DNA of 44,785 nt from the NCBI RefSeq assembly GCF_030973515.1, contig NZ_JARGZA010000024.1:1-44785 (forward strand), written 5' to 3'. The notes beneath the pieces are model-generated. The model saw only the letters and a program-made list of their open reading frames with translations. It was not told the DNA's origin and ran no database searches. The DNA is from Jannaschia maritima. Its GTDB lineage: Bacteria; Pseudomonadota; Alphaproteobacteria; Rhodobacterales; Rhodobacteraceae. A program made the translations under genes and the position numbers. Positions 32,426 to 40,187 of this stretch are shown one piece after another (the stretch's first letter is position 1; every line of letters starts with the position of its first letter).

Positions 32426-32886
32426 TGGCTGACAAGGTATATGAGACGTCCGACCCGCACGTGACCCCGAATGGCGGTCCCGGACGGACGGAAGCAGAAC
32501 CCACGAGCGCGCGCGGCGCGTCCACGCTGGTCACCGACGTCCTGACGCACGTCACGAACCTCGTCCGCAAGGAGATGGATCTCGCCCGGACGGAGATCAG
32601 CAACAACATCAACCGCGCCGGGGTGGCCATCGGCCTTCTGGTCGGCGCGCTGGTGATCGCGCTAGTCGCCTTGAACGTCTTGGCCGCGGCCCTCGTCGCC
32701 GCGTTGACCGCCTTGGGGCTGGATGCCGGTTGGGCAGCCATCATCGTCGGCGGCGGCTTGGCCGTGATCGCCTTCGCCATGGTGGCGAAGGGCCTCAACG
32801 ATCTGAAACTTACCTCGCTCGCGCCGACCCGCACGATGAAGAACGTCGAGCGCGATGCGGAGACCGTCAAGGAGACGATGCAATGA
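32425..32886 (+). CDS. phage holin family / DUF1469 membrane protein
   Basis: A 153-residue protein. A disordered N-terminus (1-32) leads to an amphipathic helix (VTDVLTHVTNLVRKEMDLARTEISNNI), two transmembrane helices (about 68-90 and 98-118, GVAIGLLVGALVIALVALNVLAAALVAAL and GWAAIIVGGGLAVIAFAMV) and a charged C-terminal helix. This matches the putative actinobacterial holin-X / DUF1469 group, which despite its name is mostly chromosomal and non-phage. It overlaps the gene before it by one base and the next by four (ATGA), so the three proteins are made together. Confidence 0.82.
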   Translation: MADKVYETSDPHVTPNGGPGRTEAEPTSARGASTLVTDVLTHVTNLVRKEMDLARTEISNNINRAGVAIGLLVGALVIALVALNVLAAALVAALTALGLDAGWAAIIVGGGLAVIAFAMVAKGLNDLKLTSLAPTRTMKNVERDAETVKETMQ

Positions 32887-34163
32887 CCGACGACCGCAAC
32901 CCCGCCGAGATCGAGCGCGAGATCGAGGCCGAGCGCCACGCACTCGCCGACTCGCTCGAGCAGCTGCAGGCGCAGTTCTCGCCCGAGCGGATCGTCAACC
33001 AGGCGACGGGCTACTTCAAGGACAACGGCGGCGAAATCGCGGAGAACCTGTTGCTGCAGGTCAAGCGGAACCCCGTCGCGGCCGGTTTGGTCGGCGTGGG
33101 TCTGGCCTGGCTGATGATGGCCAAGAACAAGCCGACCAAGGCGGGCACTTACGATCGCAACAGCTTCACCCACGACAGCCGTTACACCGGCTCGTCCTAC
33201 GATGGGGTCGGGGGCCGCGGATCGAGCTATGCGAGCGATCGGTCCGGCCGGTCGCCCAGCGTCGGCTATGACGATCGCACGTACCCGTCCGCGCCGGGAA
33301 GCCTGTCGCAGCCGACGCATGCCGCGTCCGACTTCGACAACCGCGTGGAAGGCGCCACCGGGTCGTCCGACGACGGGGACACGGCCTGGGATTCCGCGAA
33401 GGCGAAGGCCGGTGAGCTGTCCGACAAGCTGTCTGATCAGGCCAACGACGCGAAGGCAGGTGCGTCGGACCGCTGGTCGTCCGCGAAGGACGGGACGTCC
33501 GCCCGACTGGGCGCGGCCCGCGAAGGCACCAGCGCCGCATTGAACGACTGGCAGGGCCGGGCACGCGACCGCTATGACAATGCGCGCGACGGCTATGCCG
33601 CGTATCGGGCCCGCGCCTATGCGCGGTCCGCCGAACTCCGCGCGCGGCTGGACGAAGGGACCCGCGACATGTCCGATGCCGCGCGCCAGCGTGTGCTTCA
33701 GGCCCGTCAAGCCGCTGCGGAGGCACAGGAAGCCATGGAACGGAAGTTCGGTGACTATGCCGATGGCACGCGCGAGGCCTACGATCAGCAGCCGCTGATC
33801 GGCGGTCTGATCGCGGCCGGCATCGGTGCCATCGTCGGCGCCAGCCTGCCCCGGACGGAAACCGAGGATCGTTACCTCGGCCAGCACCGTGACCGTCTGT
33901 TCGACGAGGCGGAGCGGATCTTCGAGGAGGAATCCGCGAATCTGAAGGCCGTCGCGGGCGCCGCGTTGGACGAAGCCAAGGCCGTTGCCAACGAGAAGGT
34001 CGAGGGCGTCAAAGCCAAGACCGACGAGGCCAAGAAAGACGTTCCGTCCGGTGACGAAGCCGTCAAGAAGGCCGAGGGCGAAGCCCGCGACGCGGTCAAT
34101 CGGGTGGCGGACGCCGCGAAGGCGAAGGCCGACGAGAAGGGTCTGGGCAAGTCGATCAACTGA
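32883..34163 (+). CDS. DUF3618 domain membrane protein with long LEA-like tail
   Basis: A 426-residue protein. The DUF3618 domain is N-terminal (about 3-45, RNPAEIEREIEAERHALADSLEQLQAQFSPERI), followed by a weak membrane helix (NPVAAGLVGVGLAWLMMAK, about 63-80). A Ser/Gly/Tyr-rich linker leads to long Ala/Lys/Glu/Arg helices. A second membrane segment lies in QPLIGGLIAAGIGAIVGASLP (about 303-323), and a terminal LEA-like helix repeats KAxxxxKxxxxKAK. It probably spans the inner membrane and links or coats it under stress. The start at 32883 overlaps the holin-type stop by four bases. A strong terminator follows. Confidence 0.85.
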   Translation: MTDDRNPAEIEREIEAERHALADSLEQLQAQFSPERIVNQATGYFKDNGGEIAENLLLQVKRNPVAAGLVGVGLAWLMMAKNKPTKAGTYDRNSFTHDSRYTGSSYDGVGGRGSSYASDRSGRSPSVGYDDRTYPSAPGSLSQPTHAASDFDNRVEGATGSSDDGDTAWDSAKAKAGELSDKLSDQANDAKAGASDRWSSAKDGTSARLGAAREGTSAALNDWQGRARDRYDNARDGYAAYRARAYARSAELRARLDEGTRDMSDAARQRVLQARQAAAEAQEAMERKFGDYADGTREAYDQQPLIGGLIAAGIGAIVGASLPRTETEDRYLGQHRDRLFDEAERIFEEESANLKAVAGAALDEAKAVANEKVEGVKAKTDEAKKDVPSGDEAVKKAEGEARDAVNRVADAAKAKADEKGLGKSIN

Positions 34164-34186
34164 TCCCTGACCGATCCGTAGTGGAA

Positions 34187-34214
34187 GGGCGGTGCCTCAC
34201 GGCGCCGCCCTTTC
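34187..34214 (+). terminator. intrinsic terminator of the stress operon
   Basis: GGGCGGTGCC (34187-34196), loop TCAC, GGCGCCGCCC (34201-34210), then TTTCT. Ten pairs with one G:U. Confidence 0.8.
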
Positions 34215-34384
34215 TCCGTTCCGCGCGCGAATGGGCATTTCGACCCAGCGACGGTCGTTCGCAGGCCGGGTACGATCAAACGTTTCGGAATCCGGTCCCG
34301 TGACGAGGATCGATCATCGGTATCGCGCCCTTCCGGGGCGCTATAGCGGGCAACCGCCCGCAGTCATTATCCCTTCGGGGCACG

Positions 34385-34413
34385 AAAAAAAGGGCCGGCG
34401 TCCCCGCCGGCCC
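34385..34413 (-). terminator. intrinsic terminator of the DUF892 gene
   Basis: On the minus strand GGGCCGGCG and CGCCGGCCC (34392-34413) form a perfect nine-base stem with a four-base loop, followed by seven T (34391-34385). This is the best terminator in the window. Confidence 0.9.
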
Positions 34414-34442
34414 TCGCTGTCCTGTTTGCCGTTCCGTGTGGA

Positions 34443-34934
34443 TCAGGCGGCGGCGGCCTTGTTGATGCCGCCCTTTGCGAGATCGGTCAGCTTCTCGTCG
34501 CCGTCATAGGTGTTCGACAGGTGCCGATCCAGCAACTGCACGTCCTCGTCGAGGCCCAGTCGCTCCGCGAACGCCTTCACGCAGCCGTATCCCGCGATGG
34601 CATAGTGGGCCATCCGCTGGTACTGCGTGATGATCATCGCGTCCTTCACGTCGCTGTCACCGAATTCTTCCTCCAGCACGTGCGCGCGGGCCTCGGCCAC
34701 CAGGCCTTCCATGCCCTTGCAGTGCTCGCCGTCGGGGCTGACGTCGTGCTTGCGCGCGATGCCGGCCATCACGTCCATGCCGGCCGAGATGCCGTTGTGG
34801 CCCTTGTGCAGCGCTTCCTTCAGCTCCTCGTTCGTGGCGGCCTTCTCCAACTCGATGACGATGTCGCGGGACTGCCTCGTCGCGGAGTACAGGTCTTGGA
34901 TTTGGTCGAGATAGAGGTCCTTGAGCGTGTTCAT
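34443..34934 (-). CDS. DUF892 (YciE/YciF) ferritin-like protein
   Basis: A 163-residue helical protein starting MNTLKDLYLDQIQDLYSA, the typical opening of the YciE/YciF family. The family has a four-helix ferritin-like fold; candidate metal ligands are Glu in VIELEKA, EEFGDSDVKD and His in MAHYAIAGYG. Members are induced by osmotic and general stress; activity is undefined. The ATG at 34934 has AAGGAG six bases upstream, which decides the start over 34949. An EcfG-type promoter lies about 40-65 bp upstream and a strong terminator downstream, so it is a single-gene unit. Confidence 0.88.
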   Translation of the reverse strand: MNTLKDLYLDQIQDLYSATRQSRDIVIELEKAATNEELKEALHKGHNGISAGMDVMAGIARKHDVSPDGEHCKGMEGLVAEARAHVLEEEFGDSDVKDAMIITQYQRMAHYAIAGYGCVKAFAERLGLDEDVQLLDRHLSNTYDGDEKLTDLAKGGINKAAAA

Positions 34935-34974
34935 GCCGTTCTCCTTCATGGGGTTCGATTGCGTCTGAGGGAAC

Positions 34975-34999
34975 AACGTCCGACGCCTGCGCACGTTCC
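34975..34999 (-). promoter_or_regulatory. EcfG-type promoter for the DUF892 gene
   Basis: On the minus strand GGAAC (34999-34995), 16 bases, CGTT (34978-34975). Exact consensus, correctly oriented, about 41 bp before the ATG at 34934. Confidence 0.65.
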
Positions 35000-35031
35000 T
35001 GCCCGCCATTCGGGGACCTCGCGTCAGGCTT

Positions 35032-35058
35032 GGAACCTACCCGCCCCGGGACGTCGTT
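35032..35058 (+). promoter_or_regulatory. possible EcfG-type promoter for the DUF2383 gene
   Basis: GGAAC (35032-35036) and CGTT (35055-35058) are separated by 18 bases, one more than the usual range. Orientation and distance to the ATG at 35100 are right. Weaker than the other three sites. Confidence 0.35.
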
Positions 35059-35099
35059 GGTGCCGTGAAACCGAAACCAAACCTGAAAGGACATGATCC

Positions 35100-35540
35100 A
35101 TGACCGATCGTATCGACGCCCTGAAGACCCTCCTGACCCGCCTGGTCGATAGCCGGGAAGGCTATCGCGAGGCCCGCGACGACGTGAACAATGCCGCGCT
35201 GAAGTCGACCTTCGACGACTTCATCGCCCGGCGCGACCGCGACGCTGCCGAAATCCGGTCCTATCTCACCCGCGAAGGTCACAGCGTGGACGAGGACGGC
35301 TCCCTGCTGGCCTCCGCGCACCGGTCGTTCATGGGACTGAAGGACGCTGTCACCGGCTCGAACGACGCCACCATCCTGGCGGAGATCGTGCGGGGAGAGA
35401 AGAAGCTCCTGGGGGCATACGACGATGCCCTTGCCGCCGCCGGCGGCACGTCGCCCGAATACGCATGGCTGACGGAGCAGCACAGTTCGCTGCGCGGCAC
35501 CATCCAGCAGTTGGAGACGCGCCAGGACTTGGCGGCCTGA
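35100..35540 (+). CDS. PA2169 family four-helix-bundle protein (DUF2383)
   Basis: A 146-residue all-helical protein: MTDRIDALKTLLTRLVDSREGYREARDDVNN, then FDDFIARRDRDAAEIRSYLTREG, LKDAVTGSNDATILAEIVRGEKKLLGAYDDAL and EYAWLTEQHSSLRGTIQQLE. Conserved Glu and His residues across the bundle fit the ferritin-like DUF2383 fold, so it may bind metal. Function unknown; often stress-induced. AAAGGA precedes the start. It is divergent from the DUF892 ferritin-like gene, sharing a 165-bp region with EcfG-type elements on both strands. Confidence 0.85.
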   Translation: MTDRIDALKTLLTRLVDSREGYREARDDVNNAALKSTFDDFIARRDRDAAEIRSYLTREGHSVDEDGSLLASAHRSFMGLKDAVTGSNDATILAEIVRGEKKLLGAYDDALAAAGGTSPEYAWLTEQHSSLRGTIQQLETRQDLAA

Positions 35541-35555
35541 ACACAATCGCCGCTT

Positions 35556-35583
35556 GGGGCGTTCCTTCGGGGACGCCCCTTTT
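35556..35583 (+). terminator. intrinsic terminator with UUCG tetraloop
   Basis: GGGGCGTTCC (35556-35565), loop TTCG, GGGACGCCCC (35570-35579), then TTTT. Ten pairs with one G:U closing a stable tetraloop. It separates the DUF2383 and SDR genes. Confidence 0.88.
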
Positions 35584-35614
35584 CGATTCCGACACCCTGC
35601 ACAGGAGCATTGCA

Positions 35615-36730
35615 ATGAAGATCGCACTCGTCACCGGAGGAACCGCAGGCGTGGGACGCGCGACTGTCTCGGCCCTGCTGGACAAGGAGTACCGGGTCGC
35701 GGTGTTGGCCCGGGGCAAGGACCGTTTGGACGAGATGCAGACACAGTACGGCGACCGGGTGTGGACCCGCGTGTGCGACGTGTCGAAGGATTCCGAGGTG
35801 CAGGAGGCTGCCGACGCGCTGGTTTCCTACTGGGGAACGCCCGACGTCTGGGTCAACAACGCGATGCTGACGTCCGTGTCCCCCTTCGACGAGGTGGACG
35901 AGGATGAGTTCCGCAAGATCACCGAGACGACGTATTACGGGCACGTCAACGGTTGTCGTGCCGCCCTGCGGGTGATGACGAAGGGAAACATCGTCAACGT
36001 CGGTTCGGGCCTGTCCTATCGTGGTCTTCCGTATCAGGCGGCCTATTGCGGGGCGAAGCACGCGATCAACGGCTTCAGCCAGTCGCTCCGCGCCGAGCTC
36101 ATCCACCAGGGCCGCCCGATCGAGATCTCGCTGGTGCAGCTTCCAGCCATCAACACCCCGCAGTTCGACTGGTCGCGCAATCGCCTGGACGTGAAGCCAC
36201 AGCCGGCGCCCCCGATCTTCCAGCCGGAGGTCGCGGCGCAGGCGGTGATGAAGGCAATCGAGGGCGACGCCCGCGAGATGCTGGTCGGCCGGTCAGTCCT
36301 GCAACTGATCTTCGGGAACATGCTGTTCCCCGACGTGCTGGATCAGCAGCTGGGCAAGCAGGGCGTCGAGATGCAGCGTTCGGAGCAGAAGGACTGGGGC
36401 CGCGCGGACAACATCGACGGCCCACTGCCCGACTATCCGGCCAAGGCCCATGGCTCGTTCGACCACAAGGCCGAAGGGTCGGGCATCATCGTCGATGCCG
36501 ACCGCACGCGGAAGGCCGTCGCCTTGACGGGAGCGGCGCTCCTGGTCGCGGCCGGTGCCTTGGCGGGTCGGACGTTGGCCCCGCGGCGCAAGGCGCGTCC
36601 CGTGGTGGTTGACCGGCAGGACGGCGACGATGCGGGGCGGATCGACGATCAGGACCGGCACGCCGCGTGGGGCGCGCCGCGCGTGCCGGTCGCCCGGTTC
36701 GACGGACGCGACCTGACGCGGACGACCTGA
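35615..36730 (+). CDS. SDR family oxidoreductase with C-terminal membrane segment
   Basis: A 371-residue protein. The SDR core has cofactor motif VTGGTAGVGRAT, NNAM in place of NNAG, VNVGSGLSYRG and active-site YCGAKHA (YxxxK). The family usually ends near 250-300; here an extension (about 295-371) carries one hydrophobic helix (VALTGAALLVAAGALAGRTLA) and a basic/acidic tail, suggesting membrane association. AGGAG lies eight bases before the ATG. Good terminators on both sides make it a single-gene unit, but I see no clear promoter in the short gap. Substrate unknown. Confidence 0.85.
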   Translation: MKIALVTGGTAGVGRATVSALLDKEYRVAVLARGKDRLDEMQTQYGDRVWTRVCDVSKDSEVQEAADALVSYWGTPDVWVNNAMLTSVSPFDEVDEDEFRKITETTYYGHVNGCRAALRVMTKGNIVNVGSGLSYRGLPYQAAYCGAKHAINGFSQSLRAELIHQGRPIEISLVQLPAINTPQFDWSRNRLDVKPQPAPPIFQPEVAAQAVMKAIEGDAREMLVGRSVLQLIFGNMLFPDVLDQQLGKQGVEMQRSEQKDWGRADNIDGPLPDYPAKAHGSFDHKAEGSGIIVDADRTRKAVALTGAALLVAAGALAGRTLAPRRKARPVVVDRQDGDDAGRIDDQDRHAAWGAPRVPVARFDGRDLTRTT

Positions 36731-36746
36731 ACCAAGGACGCGAAAG

Positions 36747-36784
36747 GGGCGGCTGCGATACAAGTCATCGCGGCCGCCCTTCCT
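36747..36784 (+). terminator. terminator after the membrane-anchored SDR gene
   Basis: GGGCGGC-T-GCGAT (36747-36759) pairs with ATCGC-G-GCCGCCC (36767-36779), followed by TTCCT. Twelve pairs with one internal mismatch. Confidence 0.65.
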
Positions 36785-36861
36785 AGCGTCGTCGAGGGTT
36801 CGGACCCTATCCATTTGCCGATATCGGAACGGTCCGCCGCATGCGCGGAACCGTAAGACCA

Positions 36862-38439
36862 TCACCCCACCCAGATCGCTCCGCAACGACCCGGCATGTG
36901 CGTGCCTTCGAAATCGGCCGATGCCAGCGCCGGGTCCTTCCGCACGCGGGCCGTCTTCGTGCCGAAGTTCAGCACCACCTCGATCCGCCCGTTCGCATGC
37001 TCGCCCGGAATGCCATAGGACAGGCGGATGACGTCGCATTCGTGGGACCAATCGTCGAGCACCATGTCCCCGATCCCCCGTTCGCGGCGGAACGTCATCG
37101 CGCGCCGATAGAACCCGAGGTTCGAGTGCGCGCTGATCGTTTGCACCGCAATCGACTTGCCCTGTGGCCAGTCGACCGGAAGCCACGGCGTGCCCTGGGT
37201 GAACCCCCGTTGCTGCGTCTCGCCCCAGGGGATCGGCACCCGGGCGCCTTCGCGGCCGGGTCCGTCGGGCCAATAGAGCAGGTCGAGCGGGTCCGTGACG
37301 TCGTCGCGCGACAGCCTCGGCTGCGACAGTCCCAGTTCTTCCCCCTGATAGACGATCACGGGGCCGGGCGCGGTGGCCAGCAGCAGGGCCAGGAAGCGCA
37401 CGTCGCGATCGCTTCCGTCGCCCGCCTTGTCCGCGTGCCGCGGCTGGTCGTGCGAGGACAGCCACCACCCCAGCCGTTGCGGATCCGCCGTGCGGCTCAG
37501 GATGTCGGCATAGGCCTCCGCCGTGGCCCGGTTCTCGGCCAGATCGGTGGTATAGGCCGCGTTGAGGCGGTCGGGGTGGGAGAGGCCGGAGGCGAGTTCG
37601 ACGGAGTTGTTCCCGCTCGTGACCTCGCCCAGAAGGAAAACGTCCTGCCCGGCCCACCGGCGCACGTTCTCCATGTAGGACAGGCCGTCGCCCGGCAGGA
37701 TGTCGTGGACGTGGTCCTGATAGGTGTAGGGCACGAACGTCTCGCCCGACGCGGAGCGCTGCACAGCCTTCGTCGCGGGTGGGTTGTCGGCCATGCTCTC
37801 GTCGAACAGGAAGCTGGTGACGGCGTCGAGGCGGAACCCGTCGACACCCCGATCCAGCCAGAACCGCATGATCGCCTGCATCTGCTCCTGGACGGCGGGA
37901 CAGCGCAGGTTGAGGCTGGGCTGGCGGTGCGTGAAGTTGTGCAGGTAGTACTGGCGCCGCACGTGGTTCCAGGTCCAGGCGGGCGGACCGAACTGGGACA
38001 GCCAGTTGTTCGGCGCCGTGCCGTCCGGCTTCGGGTCCCGCCAGACATAGAAGTCGTCGTAGTCCGGATCCCCCATCACGGACCGCACGAACCAGGGCGC
38101 CGTGTCCGACGTGTGGTTGTAGACCTGGTCGATGATGACCTTGAGGCCCAACTCGTGCGCGCGGGCGACCATGCGGTCGAAATCCGCCATCGTCCCCAGC
38201 GCGGGATGGACCGCGATGTGGTCCGCGATGTCGTAGCCGCCATCCGCGAACGGCGACGGATAGAACGGGCTGACGTAGATGGCGTCCACGCCCAACGTGG
38301 CCACGTGCTCCAGCTTAAGGGTGATGCCGTTCAGGTCGCCGGTGCCGGTGCCGGTCGTATCGTGGAACGAGCGTGGATAGATCTGGTAGATGACTGGCGC
38401 CTTTGGCCAGACGCGGTGGGGGGTGTCGGCCAAGGGCAC
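36862..38439 (-). CDS. alpha-glucosidase, GH13 family
   Basis: A 525-residue cytoplasmic enzyme hydrolysing alpha-glucosides such as maltose or isomaltose-type sugars, possibly also trehalose. GH13 motifs: DAIYVSPFYPSPFADGGYDI, DQVYNHTS, GFRLDAVTSF with nucleophile Asp205, LLGEVT with acid/base Glu272, and SSHDQPR with Asp331. The QIYPRSF start is typical of oligo-1,6-glucosidase-like enzymes. The annotated GTG (38439) has GGAG too close; a TTG at 38433 has the same GGAG seven bases away and may be the real start. It sits among stress genes, downstream of the SDR on the same strand but behind a terminator. Confidence 0.92.
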   Translation of the reverse strand: MPLADTPHRVWPKAPVIYQIYPRSFHDTTGTGTGDLNGITLKLEHVATLGVDAIYVSPFYPSPFADGGYDIADHIAVHPALGTMADFDRMVARAHELGLKVIIDQVYNHTSDTAPWFVRSVMGDPDYDDFYVWRDPKPDGTAPNNWLSQFGPPAWTWNHVRRQYYLHNFTHRQPSLNLRCPAVQEQMQAIMRFWLDRGVDGFRLDAVTSFLFDESMADNPPATKAVQRSASGETFVPYTYQDHVHDILPGDGLSYMENVRRWAGQDVFLLGEVTSGNNSVELASGLSHPDRLNAAYTTDLAENRATAEAYADILSRTADPQRLGWWLSSHDQPRHADKAGDGSDRDVRFLALLLATAPGPVIVYQGEELGLSQPRLSRDDVTDPLDLLYWPDGPGREGARVPIPWGETQQRGFTQGTPWLPVDWPQGKSIAVQTISAHSNLGFYRRAMTFRRERGIGDMVLDDWSHECDVIRLSYGIPGEHANGRIEVVLNFGTKTARVRKDPALASADFEGTHMPGRCGAIWVG

Positions 38440-38474
38440 GCTCCGGGTGATGTCGTGCGGGGGGACCTAGACGG

Positions 38475-38504
38475 AAAACGCCGCCCGGCGAGGCGGGCGG
38501 CGTT
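38475..38504 (-). terminator. intrinsic terminator of the 38.5-kb SDR gene
   Basis: On the minus strand AACGCCGCCC and GGGCGGCGTT (38504-38495 and 38486-38477) form a perfect ten-base stem with an eight-base loop, followed by TTCC. Confidence 0.7.
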
Positions 38505-38527
38505 CGCGGCGACGAGGGCCGGGCGGT

Positions 38528-39379
38528 TCAGGACCCGACGATCACCCCGCCGTTCGGGTGCATCGTCTGCCCGGTATAGTAGCTGCCGTCCGAGGACGCG
38601 AAGAACAGATAGGCGGTCGCGACCTCCCACGGCTGCCCAGCGCGTCCCATGGGAACCTGGCCACCGAAGCCCTCCACCTCCTCCGCCGGCATGGTGCCGG
38701 GGATGAAGGGCGTCCAGATCGGCCCGGGGGCGACCGCGTTCACGGTGATGCCCTTCTCGACCAGGTTCGAGGCCATCGCGCGGGTGAAGGCCAGCGACGC
38801 GCCGCGCGTGACGGTATAGGTGATCAGCGCATCGTTGCCCTTGAAGGCGTTGACCGAGGTCGTGTTGATGATCCGCGCGCCTTCGGACAGGTGCGCGAGC
38901 GCGGCCTGGGTCACGAACATGTAGGCCATGACGTTCGAGCCCAGCATCTGGCGGATCTTCTCCTCCGACAGGGACGCGAAGTCCTCGTCCAGCCACTGCT
39001 GCGCGCCGTTGTTGACCACGATGTCCAACTGTCCGAACTTGGCGACCGTGTCCTCGACGGCCTTCGTGGCGTTGTTCTTCAGTCCCAGGTCGCCGGGGAT
39101 CAGCAGGCATTCGCTGCCCTCCTCCTCGACGATCCGCTTGGTGTCCTCCGCGTCCTCGGTCTCGTCCAGGTAGGCGATTGCGACCTTGGCGCCTTCACGG
39201 GCGAACAGGGCTGCGACCGCACGGCCGATGCCGCTGTCGCCGCCGGTGATCAGCGCGACCTTTCCGTCCAGCTTTCCGACGCCAGGGTGGCGGGGCTTCC
39301 AGTCGGGGGCCGGATCCATCTTGTGCTCGTCCGCGGGCATCGAGTCCTGGGACTGCGGGGGGATTTCGGGGGCGTTCAT
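38528..39379 (-). CDS. SDR family oxidoreductase, general-stress-protein-39 / YghA-like, with YxxxR active site
   Basis: A 283-residue SDR. An N-terminal extension (about 1-36, with MDPAPDWKPRHPGVGKLDGK) is typical of the GSP39/YghA group. Cofactor motif LITGGDSGIGRAVA; VNNGAQQ; INTTSVNAFKG with the active-site Ser; then Y188-TVT-R192, where nearly all SDRs have YxxxK. APGPIWTPFIPG is the usual substrate-loop start. The DNA codon is CGC, so Arg is not a reading slip. An EcfG-type promoter lies about 35-60 bp upstream. GAGGA precedes the ATG. Confidence 0.88.
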   Translation of the reverse strand: MNAPEIPPQSQDSMPADEHKMDPAPDWKPRHPGVGKLDGKVALITGGDSGIGRAVAALFAREGAKVAIAYLDETEDAEDTKRIVEEEGSECLLIPGDLGLKNNATKAVEDTVAKFGQLDIVVNNGAQQWLDEDFASLSEEKIRQMLGSNVMAYMFVTQAALAHLSEGARIINTTSVNAFKGNDALITYTVTRGASLAFTRAMASNLVEKGITVNAVAPGPIWTPFIPGTMPAEEVEGFGGQVPMGRAGQPWEVATAYLFFASSDGSYYTGQTMHPNGGVIVGS

Positions 39380-39412
39380 GGCATCATCCTCGCTTGGCCA
39401 GATTCCTGTGCG

Positions 39413-39438
39413 AACGGGATGGGACGGGCGGATGTTCC
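39413..39438 (-). promoter_or_regulatory. EcfG-type promoter for the GSP39-like SDR gene
   Basis: On the minus strand GGAAC (39438-39434), 17 bases, CGTT (39416-39413). Exact consensus and orientation, 34 bp before the ATG at 39379. Confidence 0.65.
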
Positions 39439-39538
39439 GTGCGTCGGTGCGGCGTCGTGTGCCTTCACATCGCCACGCAGCTGCCTTATCATTTCCAAAG
39501 CGGCAAATACAGGCAACGCGCCGCAAGGGGAGGTTGGG

Positions 39539-40114
39539 GTGTCCGGACCCACCACGATCGTGACGCTGCGCGAACGGCTTCGGCTGGACACGCGGCGGTC
39601 CCACGACGCCATGGACCGCGCCTATCGGCGCTTCGACACGGGCACGTCGGACGGGTTGGCGGGGTTCCTGCAGGGGCATCTGGCGGGTCTGACGGCGCTC
39701 GCGGACAACGCGGATCGCGAACTGGTCGCGATGCTGGCCCCCATGCTCGACGTGTTGCGCAGCGACCTGGCCGAACTGGATGCGGACGCGGCGGTGGTCC
39801 CGCCGATGACGCCCAAGCACGACAACCCCCTGGCGCGGCGATACCTTTGGCTGGCGGTGCGGTTGGGCACCCGGATGCAGGCGCGGCATCTGCGCGCCGC
39901 ACTCGACCCCCGTGTCCAGGCCGCCTGCCGGTTCGTGGACGCGATGGCCGATCCCGGCCCCAGCCGCGCCTTCGTGGACATCCTGGAGGAACGGTCCGCC
40001 CGCGGCCTGGAGGCGGAGGGCGTGCTGCGCGCCGCGAACGATTGGTTCGCGTGCTACGAACATTGCGCCGTCACCCGCGCGGCCGCGCCTGGACGCGTGG
40101 CCGCCACGGGTTGA
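39539..40114 (+). CDS. heme-oxygenase-like (biliverdin-producing family) protein
   Basis: A 191-residue helical protein. LRERLRLDTRRSHDAMDRAYRRFD near the N-terminus matches the proximal-His helix of bacterial heme oxygenases (His in RRSHDAMD). GLAGFLQGHLAGLTAL continues the fold, and RRYLWLAVRLGTRM lies where the distal helix is expected, although the usual Gly-rich SRLGG is altered to VRLGT. Biliverdin made by such enzymes often serves bacteriophytochromes, but none is adjacent. The GTG start at 39539 has GGGGAGG about six bases upstream. It is divergent from the SDR gene. Confidence 0.7.
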   Translation: MSGPTTIVTLRERLRLDTRRSHDAMDRAYRRFDTGTSDGLAGFLQGHLAGLTALADNADRELVAMLAPMLDVLRSDLAELDADAAVVPPMTPKHDNPLARRYLWLAVRLGTRMQARHLRAALDPRVQAACRFVDAMADPGPSRAFVDILEERSARGLEAEGVLRAANDWFACYEHCAVTRAAAPGRVAATG

Positions 40115-40187
40115 GCGGTTCGGCCTTCGTTCTTTCCCCGCCCGTATCCAAACGCTAGTCTCCCCGGACCAAGGGGAGGGACATGGC

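Noticed and set aside
32425-32886. Holin-family protein as a sign of prophage
   Set aside because: No other phage genes are present, and DUF1469 proteins are mostly chromosomal and sit with DUF3618 proteins.
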